A DNA stretch of 64,000 bases. It comes from Hippasteria phrygiana (lineage: Eukaryota; Echinodermata; Asteroidea; Valvatida; Goniasteridae). The stretch lies in the NCBI GenBank assembly GCA_037893225.1, contig JAZGUH010000182.1, forward strand, positions 1,674,001-1,738,000. The letters run 5' to 3'. Below are positions 1 to 9,953 of this stretch, in pieces; positions within the stretch are counted from its first letter, which is position 1, and each line of letters opens with the position of its first letter. Both the position numbers and the translations under genes were made by a program. The notes under the pieces were generated by a model. The model did no database searches, was not told the DNA's origin, and saw only the letters and a list, made by a program, of their open reading frames with translations.

Positions 1-400
1 TCAAGCAGTAAAAACTGTGTTTTATTTTTTGCTAGCTGGCTACTCCCCTTATACACCAGAACATAGGACCTAAGAATCTTTAGCAGACTCATTTACATGC
101 GCTGAAACAAAGGCGGACACGATACCCTCACAATAATAAAGTAAACAAGACTGTGAATTCAAGCAGTAAAAACTGTGTTTTTTTTTTGCTAGCTGGCTAC
201 TCCCCTTATACACCAGAACATAGGACCTAAGAATCTTTAGCGGACTCATTTACATGAGCCCGCTAAGAATCTTTACCGGATTCATTTACATGAGCCCGCT
301 AAGAATCTTTACCGGATTCAATTACATGCGCTGAAACAAAGGCGGACACGATACCCCACAATAATAAAGTAAACAAGACGAATAAGTATAAACAAGAGGG
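1..400. repeat. Local duplication with 36-40 bp subrepeats
   Basis: A block starting TCAAGCAGTAAAAACTGTGT occurs at 1 and again near 159, followed in both by the same text (gctagctggctactcccctt, then cctaagaatctttagc). Within the second copy a unit of about 38 bp, with core GCTAAGAATCTTTACCGGAT, is repeated two to three times (225-330). Related motifs occur inverted at 2262-2425. Seen directly; no coding potential. Likely the terminal or subterminal part of an unclassified mobile element. Confidence 0.7.
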
Positions 401-1500
401 CAGCAACGCCCCGAGGGTTCATGAACCACCCAAGACGGCGCTCAAGCTTGCTCAGATCTGAGTTTTCTGGACACACGATGTATTATTATTTATTTTATTT
501 TTTTTACGTTTTTGAGGGCGAAAATGAAGTTTGATTTCGGAAAACTATATTCAAAATGATGGTTCAGATATATATCGATCACTAGAACCCTAGAAATACT
601 ATAATTTCAGTCGGGAAAGATATGATTTTATGGGGGGGGGGGGTCTTGTCACGAGAAACACCTGATTGTTCGAAATAGGTTCTTCTCAGACTATAGTTAC
701 ACAGGGGGATTTTACAGTTCTGTTCTTACACAACGTAAGATTGTATACACTTTAGTTGGTTTCGGGGATCTGTTTCTCCGGAAAGAGGTAGGAAAATACA
801 ATACATATCATACACTAAAACTCCATTCCGAAGGCTTCCGGGCAGGGGACGGTCAAGCCTCAGGGGGTCCAGGATGTGTACACACGGATTATCTAAGTGT
901 TGGTAAACATCCGTTGAACACCGTTGGCTCACTACCGTTCAATGAAGGGAAAACATTAGAGTCCTTTCCCGCACAATTTAGAATCCACCTTTGTCTATAA
1001 AACCTCCCTCAATCAGCTTCTCCAGACATACTCCAGACATCCTACATCATGGATACCTTTTGTGTTGAGGACCTATTTTCGGCAGGCATTGTTGAAGATA
1101 AACTCTGGAGTATGAGGAAGAAGTGAGGCAAGGATTTTCAGTGAACTACTTGGAATTCTGCAGGTGGGAGATCAACCTGGTGTTCAAGGATCTTCTAGCC
1201 AAAGGGGTGGTCAGCGTATACAGGAGAATATCGTTTCGGAAGGCGAGGTGGCTTTATCGACGGTACAGAAACCAGTAGGCCCCATAGACCGTTCATCAAA
1301 AACCAATCGGTCCTTTTAAGGGCCACCACATATTCAAGAAAGAGAGATTTCCATTCTGTTGCGTTCATTATATTTCTTCTCGCAGCAAGACAACATTACA
1401 TCCCCGAGATCGACATCGATGATTCTTATGTAAGTACAACAAACCAGTCCTTTTCGGGACTAACTTCAACCACATCTCGACCATGAATTTTCCCCTTTGG
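400..1500. other. No gene recognised
   Basis: Unassigned sequence with a G12 tract at 632-643. Short ORFs here match no family I recognise and have no splice context. Some text near 1060-1260 looks purine-rich but holds no supportable reading frame. Confidence 0.5.
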
Positions 1501-1863
1501 TTATGCGTTCGGTAACAAAAATTCATAAGCGCTGTGAGATATATTACATTGTTGACAAACGGAAAAAATCCTGTCTATCGTGGCATTTCGGTACAGGCGT
1601 TGTTTCCACTGGATTAGCGCGCTAAAACATTGCGCCCAATCGTTATATCTGTTTTCTTCCTTGTGTTTAAAAATGTCTGCTTTTGAAGATCCTAGAGCAT
1701 ACATGACCATCTCCCATGGTTGTCGACATCCCAATTTTAAAGCTACGTGGTCGCTTTCTTTCAAGAGATTATGAGCAAGCTGACTCAACTGAAACTCCGT
1801 TGGTAACGTAGATAAATGACTTATTCGTTGAAAGGGGTCAGGCTCGATTCCGGAGTCTTCCAT
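1501..1863 (-). CDS. Death-domain-like protein (120 aa)
   Basis: Not a named gene. Residues about 26-117 fit the death-domain pattern: an amphipathic first helix (LSQLAHNLLKESDHVALKLG), a middle acidic/basic stretch, then ALIQWKQRL and NATIDRIF, matching the family's L..W......AT...L core (Trp86, Ala94-Thr95). Death domains mediate homotypic adaptor contacts in apoptosis and innate immune signalling. The length is that of a single domain with a short tail. The ATG at 1863 is the first in frame; an upstream exon is possible because the reading frame is not clearly closed before it. It is flanked by inverted repeat motifs (60-330 and 2262-2425), so it could be carried by a mobile element. The family call rests on pattern recognition only. 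Confidence 0.5.
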   Translation of the reverse strand: MEDSGIEPDPFQRISHLSTLPTEFQLSQLAHNLLKESDHVALKLGCRQPWEMVMYALGSSKADIFKHKEENRYNDWAQCFSALIQWKQRLYRNATIDRIFSVCQQCNISHSAYEFLLPNA

Positions 1864-2261
1864 CTTGATTTGAGGTTGATAAATTGCTAAATGACGTAGT
1901 CGGCTCGAAACAGTTACTGTATATATGTTTCCAATTTCATTGCACTCTGATCGGTCGATTTCAGGCGATACACCATTCTGTCATTGGACCGTTTCATACG
2001 TTTTTTGGGGCATCCTTTTTTCGTCTACCATTTTAGGTCCACTTTTTGTTCCGTTCGCCATGTTAGGTCCATTTTTGGTCCATTTTTCATTTTATTTTTT
2101 TTCTATTTATTTTTTTTCTTTTGCTCAGTAAAGTTAGTGTTAAAAAGAGATGTTTAATATTTTTTAAATTTCTTTTAATTTAAATTTGTTTTTGAATTTT
2201 TATTTCTTTTTTATTTATATTGTATTATATTTTGATATTTGTTTTCCTTTAATTATGCTAA

Positions 2262-2425
2262 AGATTCTTAGGTTCATCCATATCCTGTCCTATTAAGATT
2301 CTTACGTTTACGCTGTCCTATCAAGATTTTTAGGTTCCTTATGTTTTTCTTTGATTTTATGCTAATGAGTCCCCTAAAGATTCTTAGGTGCCTTTTGTTT
2401 TTCCTTTAATTATGCTAATGAGTCC
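2262..2425. repeat. Inverted counterpart of the 1-400 subrepeats
   Basis: Three to four copies of a motif with core AAAGATTCTTAGGT, two of them preceded by ATGAGTCCCCT, are spaced by T-rich text. This is the reverse complement of the CCTAAGAATCTTT motif followed by the gactcat block at 60-330. The two clusters lie about 2 kb apart and enclose the death-domain-like ORF. Confidence 0.6.
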
Positions 2426-2429
2426 CCTG

Positions 2430-3323
2430 TAGACCCAACACACTACTGACGTGACCCGTCCCAGTTTCATGCTGTCCAATACTGGGACGGTATTTTACTT
2501 CCATCCCAACGGACGCGTCTGTAGCCGCTTAGGGACCCTCCAGTACGTGCTGTCCGGGCCACGCCCCGATGAGGAGGAGGGCGCTCTCACCGAATTATCT
2601 CTCTCTTCCACCCGAGGTGTGTGACGTTACAGATTTGAGTTATCTATGCGAAATGCGTATATACAATATTTAACAAAAATAATGATGGTGGGTCAAAAAC
2701 ATGCGGCCGTCTCAAGGCAAAACAAAGCAACTCCATTTTGCTTTAGTTTTGGAGATAAAGACATACATTGAGTAACTTGGGGGCGCTCTTTCTATTTAGC
2801 CCATTTTAAAAGTCGTAAGATGTTTCGTTTCTGAGTTAGAACCTGCTATCTCAAGTACTTTTGGAGTAAATCCCAAGATTTTCTTCAGCAGAACAATGTT
2901 AGAAACACTTCTTGCTTGTTTCTTCCCAACTCTAGAGAAGTTTATACTTGAAGTCCGTGATACATCTGACACTCTGATGTGTCTCTACAGATTGCTGAAA
3001 GTTAAAGAGCAACTCGAACGATTCCCAACATTTTTAGGTTTCGATTTAATTGAGAAGAGCTATGTCAAATAAAACAGATACTTATCAAGATCCCCATCTT
3101 TGACGCCGGTTTTTATGTTTAAAAAAAATGCATTTTTGTAGCCTTTCTTTCCGCGAGTCTATCCCAGTTTCGTGAAAACGAGCGTGACATCAAAGCTCAT
3201 TTACATCTAGGCTAATCGTGTTTACCTGACGGGATGGGGAACTGGTGAGTTTCGAGAGCAGGATATTTGGAGGATTGAATGAGATTGAAAACTCGTGTTG
3301 CAATACTAACAATTCTACAATCA
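2430..3323. other. No gene recognised; dispersed repeat at 3052-3107
   Basis: Nothing coding is visible. The segment 3052-3107 (gagaagag, then atgtcaaataaaacagatac, then ctttgac.ccggt) has a close direct copy at 48718-48775 and is therefore a dispersed repeat fragment. Confidence 0.5.
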
Positions 3324-3554
3324 GCAGCGTTGCCAGGGCTGTCTCCATGGGGGCGAGTGGGGGGGGGGGGGGGGGGGCTGGTTGTTAGGGGGGGGGGGGG
3401 GCGCCCAGTGGTTTTTCTTTATAATACTATTATTTTCTGCGTTTGCGAAATTTTCAGTGGAGGGGGTGGGCGACTGTGGGGGGACGATTTTTTTGGGGGG
3501 GGGGGGGGGGCGTACACCCCCCCCCCCCACCCGACCCCCTTAGCTACGCCGCTG
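3324..3554. mobile_element. 231-bp poly-G-rich TIR element with duplicated target
   Basis: TCTACAATCA occurs immediately before (3314-3323) and after (3555-3564) the insert. The ends are short imperfect inverted repeats: CAGCGTTGCC on the left and, reverse-complemented, CAGCGGCGTAGC on the right. The interior is dominated by G tracts (3359-3377, 3388-3401, 3495-3510) and a C tract (3517-3529). The 8-10 bp target duplication suggests a hAT-like non-autonomous element, but the superfamily is inferred. Confidence 0.7.
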
Positions 3555-3564
3555 TCTACAATCA

Positions 3565-5817
3565 ATTGTCTTAAAGTTTGGTGGTCTTGCTGCGGACCGA
3601 CCCAGTGACTGGTATTTAAAGATAACTTTTAAAATGCAGGCTTGTTTGCAAATTGTATCCATTCGATTCAGACTTGCGCAGAACTCAACCAAGGTTTTCA
3701 AAGGTGACTACATTCTAAAAGGTTTTCGGATTCCACGTGGAACGGGTAACATACGTCTGGTACTCGCGACACTTGAGTGATGGAAGCAAATTCTTTACTG
3801 CCTCGAATATCACATTTAAGTTACTTCTTGCGCATGGAGTTGAACATGTTTTAGAACGTAATGAACCCGCCACTTGAATATCCGGATGATCGAAAACTTA
3901 GATTAAAACCCAGTAAAAAAGTCATTGACCCGCCTATTAAGTAATATGTAATGAGGGCTTAGACCTGCGTATGATTGCCGATCCTGCCGCTACAGAAAAC
4001 AACCGTAAACATGAGTCAAGTTTGAGAGGCTGTGTAGTTTATGCCACATTTATTACCACATTTACGTTAACCGGTTATAACTGACTATATATAAAGAGGC
4101 TGAGATTTGTAGCTTGTACGTGAATTGTACGTGTATACATCCTCATCGTACACGTATGAGACAAAAATTAGATTGTGAACGTATACGTACAGTTAAACAT
4201 GTTACATTACATCTAAAACAGCATCTGCTGCATGTTTTGCCCACATTTCAGTGTACCATATCCAAAAATATGTACATGGCAGTGCCCCCAAATCCCAAAC
4301 CCTTCCAACAAAGCAGAATCCCCCAAAAAATATCCCCACAAATAAAACAAATAGCGAAGAACTCGTGATTTTATCGGGTACGTGTATCTTGTTCACTTGA
4401 ATATTACGTGTACATGACGTCATGGACGGTCCTGTATTTACAAATTGAAGCGAACGTGTAAAACCGATTTTACAGATTGCTGAACGGGTAGACATTGAAG
4501 GGGTAGTTATCTTTAATTACGCCAGAATAAGGCACAAACTCTTTCCTTGGCGTTAAAAAAGTTAAATTTTGTATATCAAACAAGTGAAGACTTTCTACGG
4601 TTGAGTCTCGAAAGCTAGGGTAAAATAATTCGGGATTAGTGCGGAGTGAAGCTCAAAGTCCGACGCGATTTGTTACTCAAACATGCAAAGAGATGGCCAG
4701 CTTGAATATACGCTCACAATCACTCGCTTCTCTGCTCACTGTGGGCATACTGAATTATCACAAATACGAGTTTTGAACTGTTAATGCGAATGCGTGTCTA
4801 ACATGTAGTCTGAAAAGATTTTAATGAATACATATATTTAAACAATTGGACGTTTCTTTATCCCTGTAAAACCTGTTTTCAAAACGGACGGTTGCATGAA
4901 TGGGTTATCAGAAACATGAAACAAATGTACTGCCGTTGTCATGTGAAAATCAGACTCTTGTAAAAATCGGACTCTTTTTCCCTATTATTGGTTAAACTCT
5001 CTCACGTGAGCGGCTACTCTCCTTATTATCTTCACTTGAGGCCGGATCATACTTCACGCGAATACGAAAGCGAAGCGAAGTTTTGTTTTATAATGACATT
5101 AGCCGATTAATAGCCGGACGAATTCGCTTCGTATTCCACAGTCTGAAATTCACACCACACCGTAACTTGCATTTTTTTCAGACACAATGCGATGTGAGAG
5201 TCACTGTAATTACGTATGCATGAAGCCGTGTGCCCCAGAAATTTCCTACGTCGTTCGCAACAAATCGTGTTCATGTACACGCACACGTACAAGTTACAAA
5301 ATCTTAACCTCTCCATTTACAAACAATCAAAGACATTTTAAAATAGTTCTCTTCTAATTTGTCTTAAGGTTTAAATATTGAAAGTTTGTTTGTTTCAGTA
5401 CTTGAAAAAACAGGGATTCCTGTATTTCCTTCAAACATGATTTCGGAAACTTATCTCAATGGAAACTAAACTTGGACAAGGAATTCGACGATGTATCTCA
5501 ACTATTGATGGTAGCAATATTTGTTCGATTGCTGGTGTCACGTTGAGCACGCGCACGGTGCTTATGAAGCCACGCATAGTGACAATGAGTGGTCAGGCTG
5601 CTGCTGACTTCTACAAATTCCCACTTTTACCTATTTAAGTATCATATGCAGATAACTGGTGTTACTCGATAAATATCTCATTTAATAACTTTTCGTACAC
5701 TACTTACTAACTTCCGTCTCAGTTACATACAGCAGAAAACACAAAATACATTTTAGTATCAATACCATGGTGCTACGAAATGCCCCCCCCCCCCCCCCCA
5801 CAGTCGTGTGGGAGGGG
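3565..5817. other. No gene recognised
   Basis: AT-rich unassigned DNA. Notable small features are the 12-bp palindrome TTCCACGTGGAA (3731-3742), several TACGTGTA-like steps between 4110 and 4420, and a C17 tract (5783-5799). No ORF has family similarity that I recognise. Confidence 0.5.
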
Positions 5818-5957
5818 TCTACTAGCGAATACTTACCCGTAGAGCCACTACTAATGCATATTTCCCTAGAGGGCGCAACACATCCGCTAAGAGTTCACAC
5901 AATAGCCTACCCACCGTGCCCTGTGGCTTACCCGCCATCTTAGCTTCCTCTTTTCTC
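5818..5957. repeat. DIRS inverted terminal repeat, left copy
   Basis: About 140 bp matching the reverse complement of 9812-9953 with scattered mismatches. Shared blocks include gagttcacacaatagcctac followed by ccaccgtgccct, and ccgccatcttagcttcctct. It contains the 3' end of the element in its minus-strand sense. Confidence 0.85.
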
Positions 5958-6017
5958 GAGCGCCATAGCAAGTCTGCATCGAGTCCCTTAGTGGGGAAGA
6001 GAGATGGATGTGGGGGG

Positions 6018-6060
6018 AGTCTACTGCGCTCATCTTACCCGTAGAGCCACTACTAATGCA
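6018..6060. repeat. DIRS internal complementary region
   Basis: tctactgcgctcatcttacc followed by cgtagagccactactaatgca repeats the outer edge of the left ITR (5818-5860) and is complementary to the outer edge of the right ITR (9911-9953). It matches the right end more closely (gcgctcatcttaccc) than the left end. In DIRS elements such a region is thought to bridge the two ITR ends during circle formation; that role is inferred from the family. Confidence 0.75.
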
Positions 6061-6125
6061 GATTAGCACCGATACTAGGAGGTGGGTTGCGAGATGCTAC
6101 CGTGTGACAGAACAGTAAGTCCCGT

Positions 6126-7283
6126 CTACTGCAGCTGCTGAAGGGTGGCCTGTGAGGCTCGTGGAACATGGTCTCTCGCCGTCAACAGCGCTGACCTTCC
6201 TGCGCGTCCCTCAGACTGGAGAACGTCCCGGATGTAGCAGGATATGAACGTGTTAGGCGTCTTCCAACACGCTGCCTGAATAATGTCACTTTGTGGTACT
6301 CCTCTGAAGTAGGCCCACGAAGTCGCAACTGCTCTTACATCGTGTGCTCTGACTCTGGAGTCCACCTCTGATGCAGTCGGCCAGTTCTGTTCCGCTGACT
6401 GGATGGCTGTGACGATCCAGCGTGCAATAGTATCTCGTGAGGCTGCACGATGTGGGGAAATATATGTGATGAAGAGACTTGATACCTTCTCCCGTATCAG
6501 TTCAGTTTTGTTGAGATACCATTTCAGGGCTCGAACTGGGCAGCATTCCCTGTCTTCGGACACGGAAGAGTAAGACTGAATGTCCGGTATGAAGACGTCA
6601 GGAGGAACAAAGAATTCTGACTGATTCTTAGTGAAAAACGATGTATGTGGGACTAGCCGGACTCTATTAGGTTCCCAACGAATATGGCAAGGGTCAATAG
6701 ATAAAGCCTGAAGTTCGCTCCGGTGTCTTGACGTGGCTACCGCCAAAGGGAAGGCAAACTTAATGGATAAGTTGAGCAAGGATGCCTGCCCCATGGGTTT
6801 ATAAGGAGATCGTGAAAGCGTTTTCAGTACTTGAGGGAGATTCCACGAGGGGAGGAGGTCTCTCATGGAACATACTACGGAGGATGTGGCCTAAGGTATG
6901 ATTGGTGGAGATCGATGAGCCGTCATCGTCAGGGAAGCCTCCATGAATGGGCGCTATTGCCGATCGATAATTTTTGATGGTGGCTACTGTAAGGCCAGTG
7001 TTGAAAAGATAGACAAGAAAATCGCCGACCTTGGTTAGAGTAGCGTCGACCGGATCAACAGCGTTTCGTCTGCACCATAGTAATGAAGAAGTCGGCTGTT
7101 ATAGATTTTCCGAGTGGATGGTCTGCGGCTGCGTGCTGCAAACGTGGCAGCATCTGCCGAAAGGCCCGCTGATCGGAACGATACTCGACAATACCCAGCA
7201 TGTCGGGTGAAGATTCTCGGGAGCTGGGTGAGTGATGTTCGAGTCTGGCTGCTAAATAATGTCCGGACGACGTGGGAGGACAA
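6126..7283 (-). pseudogene. DIRS tyrosine recombinase
   Basis: Integrates the circular DNA copy by site-specific recombination. The C-terminal two thirds form one open frame (6126-6866, 246 aa) with the catalytic arginine context SRHRSELQAL near residue 49, the HxxR motif AHDVRAVATSW and the nucleophile region NTFISCYIRDV, followed by a short tail. The N-terminal core-binding part is in other frames at 6870-7283 (FAARSRRPSTRKIYNSRL), so at least two frameshifts separate the halves. All R-H-R-Y signature positions are visible, yet the gene cannot be translated as one protein. Confidence 0.85.
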
Positions 7284-7549
7284 GTGGTTCGTAGACTAGC
7301 ATATCGATCAGTCTCGGGAACCATGGCTGTCGAGGCCAGAACGGGGCGGCGATGAGGAGTATTCTGCAATGTTCCCGTTCTATCTTCGTGAGAACCCGTG
7401 TGATCAGGGATATTGTGGGGAAATGCATATGCGAGCATTCCCTTCCATGGAATCGACAGAGCGTCGGTGTGCCATGCCCGTGGATCGGGTGGTCTGGAGC
7501 AGAACACCGGAAGTTGGTTGTTGGTTGTTGGTTCTTGACGCGAACAGAT

Positions 7550-8010
7550 CTATGTGGGGGGGGGGGGGGGGGGTGGCGATCGATCATCAAGAAGATTTGT
7601 TCGACAACACTGGGCTGTAAGGTCCATTCTGTTGGCCGAGTCCTTCCCCTGGAGAGGGCATCGGCCACAACGTTGTCCTTGCCTGGGACATGCGTAGCTG
7701 ACAGCGTTATGCCGGAATCCATGCACCAGTAAAGCATGTCCCATGTGAGGAGGCAGAGCTGGGCTGATCGTGTGCCTCCCTCGCGGTTGATATATGCCAC
7801 TACTGTGGTGTTGTCGCATTTGATGAGGACTGGCTGGTTCTGGATGAGCCTGTGGAAATTTCGGAGAGCATTGAACACCGCGTGCATCTCGAGGACATTG
7901 ATATGTAGATCCCTCTGGCCCGGATTCCACTTCCCTGCAGTCTGTCGCGGGTGAAGTGTGGCCCCCCAGCCAAGGTGTGATGCATCCGTGGAAATAACTT
8001 TCTTTGGTTA
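7550..8010 (-). pseudogene. DIRS RNase H domain
   Basis: Degrades RNA in the RNA-DNA hybrid. Successive acidic motifs are visible on the minus strand across frames: STDASHLGWGATL (about 7960-8005), LEMHAVFNALRNF (about 7870), IKCDNTTVVAYI (about 7810) and GKDNVVADALSR (about 7660). These correspond to the D-E-D-D set of retroelement RNase H. A frame change lies between the first and second motifs, and an approximately C17 tract on the coding strand (7557-7573) falls just after the domain. Confidence 0.8.
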
Positions 8011-8940
8011 AGGTTTCGGAAATACCAGTCCTCCCGACACGTGGAGCGGATTCGCCCACCACTGGAGGTGTGTTCGGAGAAAGGGAGCAACTGGGACGAT
8101 GCGATAAGTGGAATGAAGCTTCGGGCGGAAGTGTGCTAAGAGGTGTGCCACAAGGTCCACCATGCTTGCCATGAGCCCAGCAGTTTCAGCCACGCTGCTG
8201 CTGGGGCCGCAGATTCCTTGATGAATCGTTGGACGCACTGTAGGAGGTTTTGAACACGTGTGTCCGTAGGGAAGGACGTGCTTGTTCTGATGTTTAGAAC
8301 GGCGCCCAGGAACGTTGGTGTTTGAGTAGGAATTGGGTGTGATTTCTTTTCGTTGATAACGAACCCAAGTCGTGTGGTCAAAGTTAGAGTTTCGCGGAGG
8401 GCTGGTTTCGAGCTCCAAACGGCCAACAACGAGCCAATCGTCAGGTACATGAAAACCCTGATGTTGTTCCTGCGGAGAGCTGCCCCGCGGATTTCGCAAT
8501 AGACCGAAAGGCAGCGCTGTGAATTCGTAGGTTACTCCTTTGTACTGGAATCGCAGGAATTGATAATGATGTGGGTGCATGGGCACATGCAGATACGCAT
8601 CTTTCAGGTCGAGTGATGTGGCCCACGACGGAACCGGGATCGAGTCGAGGATTATCTAGAGTGAGTCCATACAAAAACGTGTGGGGCGGATGAATTTGTG
8701 TAAAGGTTTCAAATTCAGGATTGGGCGCCAGGTTCCCGTGTCTTTTTGGGGTGTCAGAAAAGAGGTTGACAGGAAACCGGCCGACTCTCCTCCTGGTGGC
8801 GCTATTAAGCGGATTGCGTTTTTGATCAGGAGGCCTGCAGAAAATCGGCCGTCGAAACCGTCCCCGAACGCTTGTGGTGTTTGGTTCGGTGCTAGGATCG
8901 GTCCGAAGAAGACTCCGAGTCGGACGACTGGTGGCACCAC
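8010..8940 (-). pseudogene. DIRS reverse transcriptase
   Basis: The N-terminal part 8656-8940 contains KDTGTWRPILNLKPLHKFI, the first RT motif region. The centre (8440-8586) contains FQYKGVTYEFTALPFGL. The catalytic box survives only as a frameshifted DDWLVVG. The region 8136-8450 continues with LTTRLGFVINEKKSHPIPTQ and FLGAVLN, typical of the RT palm/thumb boundary. At least three frame changes occur, so it is inactive. Confidence 0.85.
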
Positions 8941-9616
8941 TTACGGCGGGACGACTTCGCCTTCTTCGCTGGGCGGCCCCGGCGCTCTCCCGATGCGGGT
9001 TCGGATGAAGGTGGGGCTGCGGGGACTCAAGAACATTGAAAGAATTTCAGAACGCTGAAGATCCCCCATCGACAGGCCAGGCACTGGCGGGCCGGTGGGT
9101 GTAAGGTCGGACTGGAGTGTGGGGTAGCGGTTAGCCTGATGGTCTTGACCCGTTGGGGGCCCAAAGGCTACCGCCGGAGGCCCGGTCATGCTGGGTGTGC
9201 CGGGGGCCTTGGACACATAGCTCGGAACCGGAGCTTGTGCCGAGGCGTCAGAGGGCAAGTGGTCGGGGGGGGGGGGGGGGGGGGTTGCCCCGCTTGCCCT
9301 TGAAGCTTACTGCCGTGGCTCGATGCTGGCGGCTCTTACCGGCAGGCTTCTTGATCGGCTGTTTGTCCCTGTGACTAGCGGCCGGCGGGGTGGGCTGGCA
9401 ATAGCGCACCTCCCGTCCTATAGGGGCACCGCCACCCGGTCCCGAGTGGCTGGGTGAAATCTGCTTACGGGGGGGGGGGGGGTGCCCCCGGCAGAGTCCC
9501 GGTCGAGTGAGGGTCCGCGGGAGGGTAATGCCTCCAGAGACTCGCCCCCTGAAGGAACCTCCGTCTACAGGACCCGCCGTGCCCCTAGCCGATCTACGCT
9601 TGACACTCTTATCCAT
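8941..9616 (-). pseudogene. DIRS Gag-like region
   Basis: Two overlapping minus-strand frames (9616-9248 and 9258-8941) upstream of RT are rich in Pro, Arg and Gly and start at an ATG at 9616 (MDKSVKRRSARGTAGPVDGG). The position at the 5' end of the element suggests ORF1/Gag. No zinc knuckle is visible. Two homopolymers (9266-9284 and 9470-9482) disrupt it. Assignment is by position only. Confidence 0.5.
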
Positions 9617-9811
9617 CTATCACACGTGAAGTCAAAATAGTACAGAAATAAACGTACTTACGGAGACAAACCCAAGACAAAATGAGGACACAAGAGAAGA
9701 ACACTCTACTTTATTATCGATGAAGAAAAACTCAAAGCGGACTAAGGACGGTGAAGAAAATTCCCGGATTGTATTGCAGGGGAAAAGACACGTCTATCAC
9801 CGTCCGTCGCC

Positions 9812-9953
9812 AAGAGAAAAGAGGAAGCTAAGATGGCGGGTGAGCCGTAGGGCACGGTGGGTAGGCTATTGTGTGAACTCTTACCGGATGTATTGCGCGC
9901 TCTGGGGAAATATGCATAAGTAGTGGTTCTAAGGGTAAGATGAGCGCAGTAGA
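9812..9953. repeat. DIRS inverted terminal repeat, right copy
   Basis: Reverse complement of 5818-5957. It carries the 5' end of the element in the minus sense and includes AAGATGGCGG, which resembles a YY1/initiator-type site; a promoter role is inference. It ends at the GTAGAC that pairs with the internal complementary region. Confidence 0.85.

Larger units (their letters stand above)
5818..9953 (-). mobile_element. DIRS-like tyrosine-recombinase retrotransposon (decayed)
   Basis: A 4.1-kb minus-strand element bounded by inverted terminal repeats. In transcriptional order it carries Gag-like, RT, RNase H and tyrosine-recombinase sequence, the order known for DIRS elements. A 43-bp copy of the outer ITR edge just inside the 3' ITR (6018-6060) fits the internal complementary region used for circular intermediates in this group. 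No methyltransferase domain was recognised, and the element is broken by frameshifts and three G/C homopolymers, so this copy is inactive. Confidence 0.85.

Noticed and set aside
9720..9923. 67-aa plus ORF across the DIRS right ITR
   Set aside because: Translation of ITR sequence in the antisense direction, no similarity.
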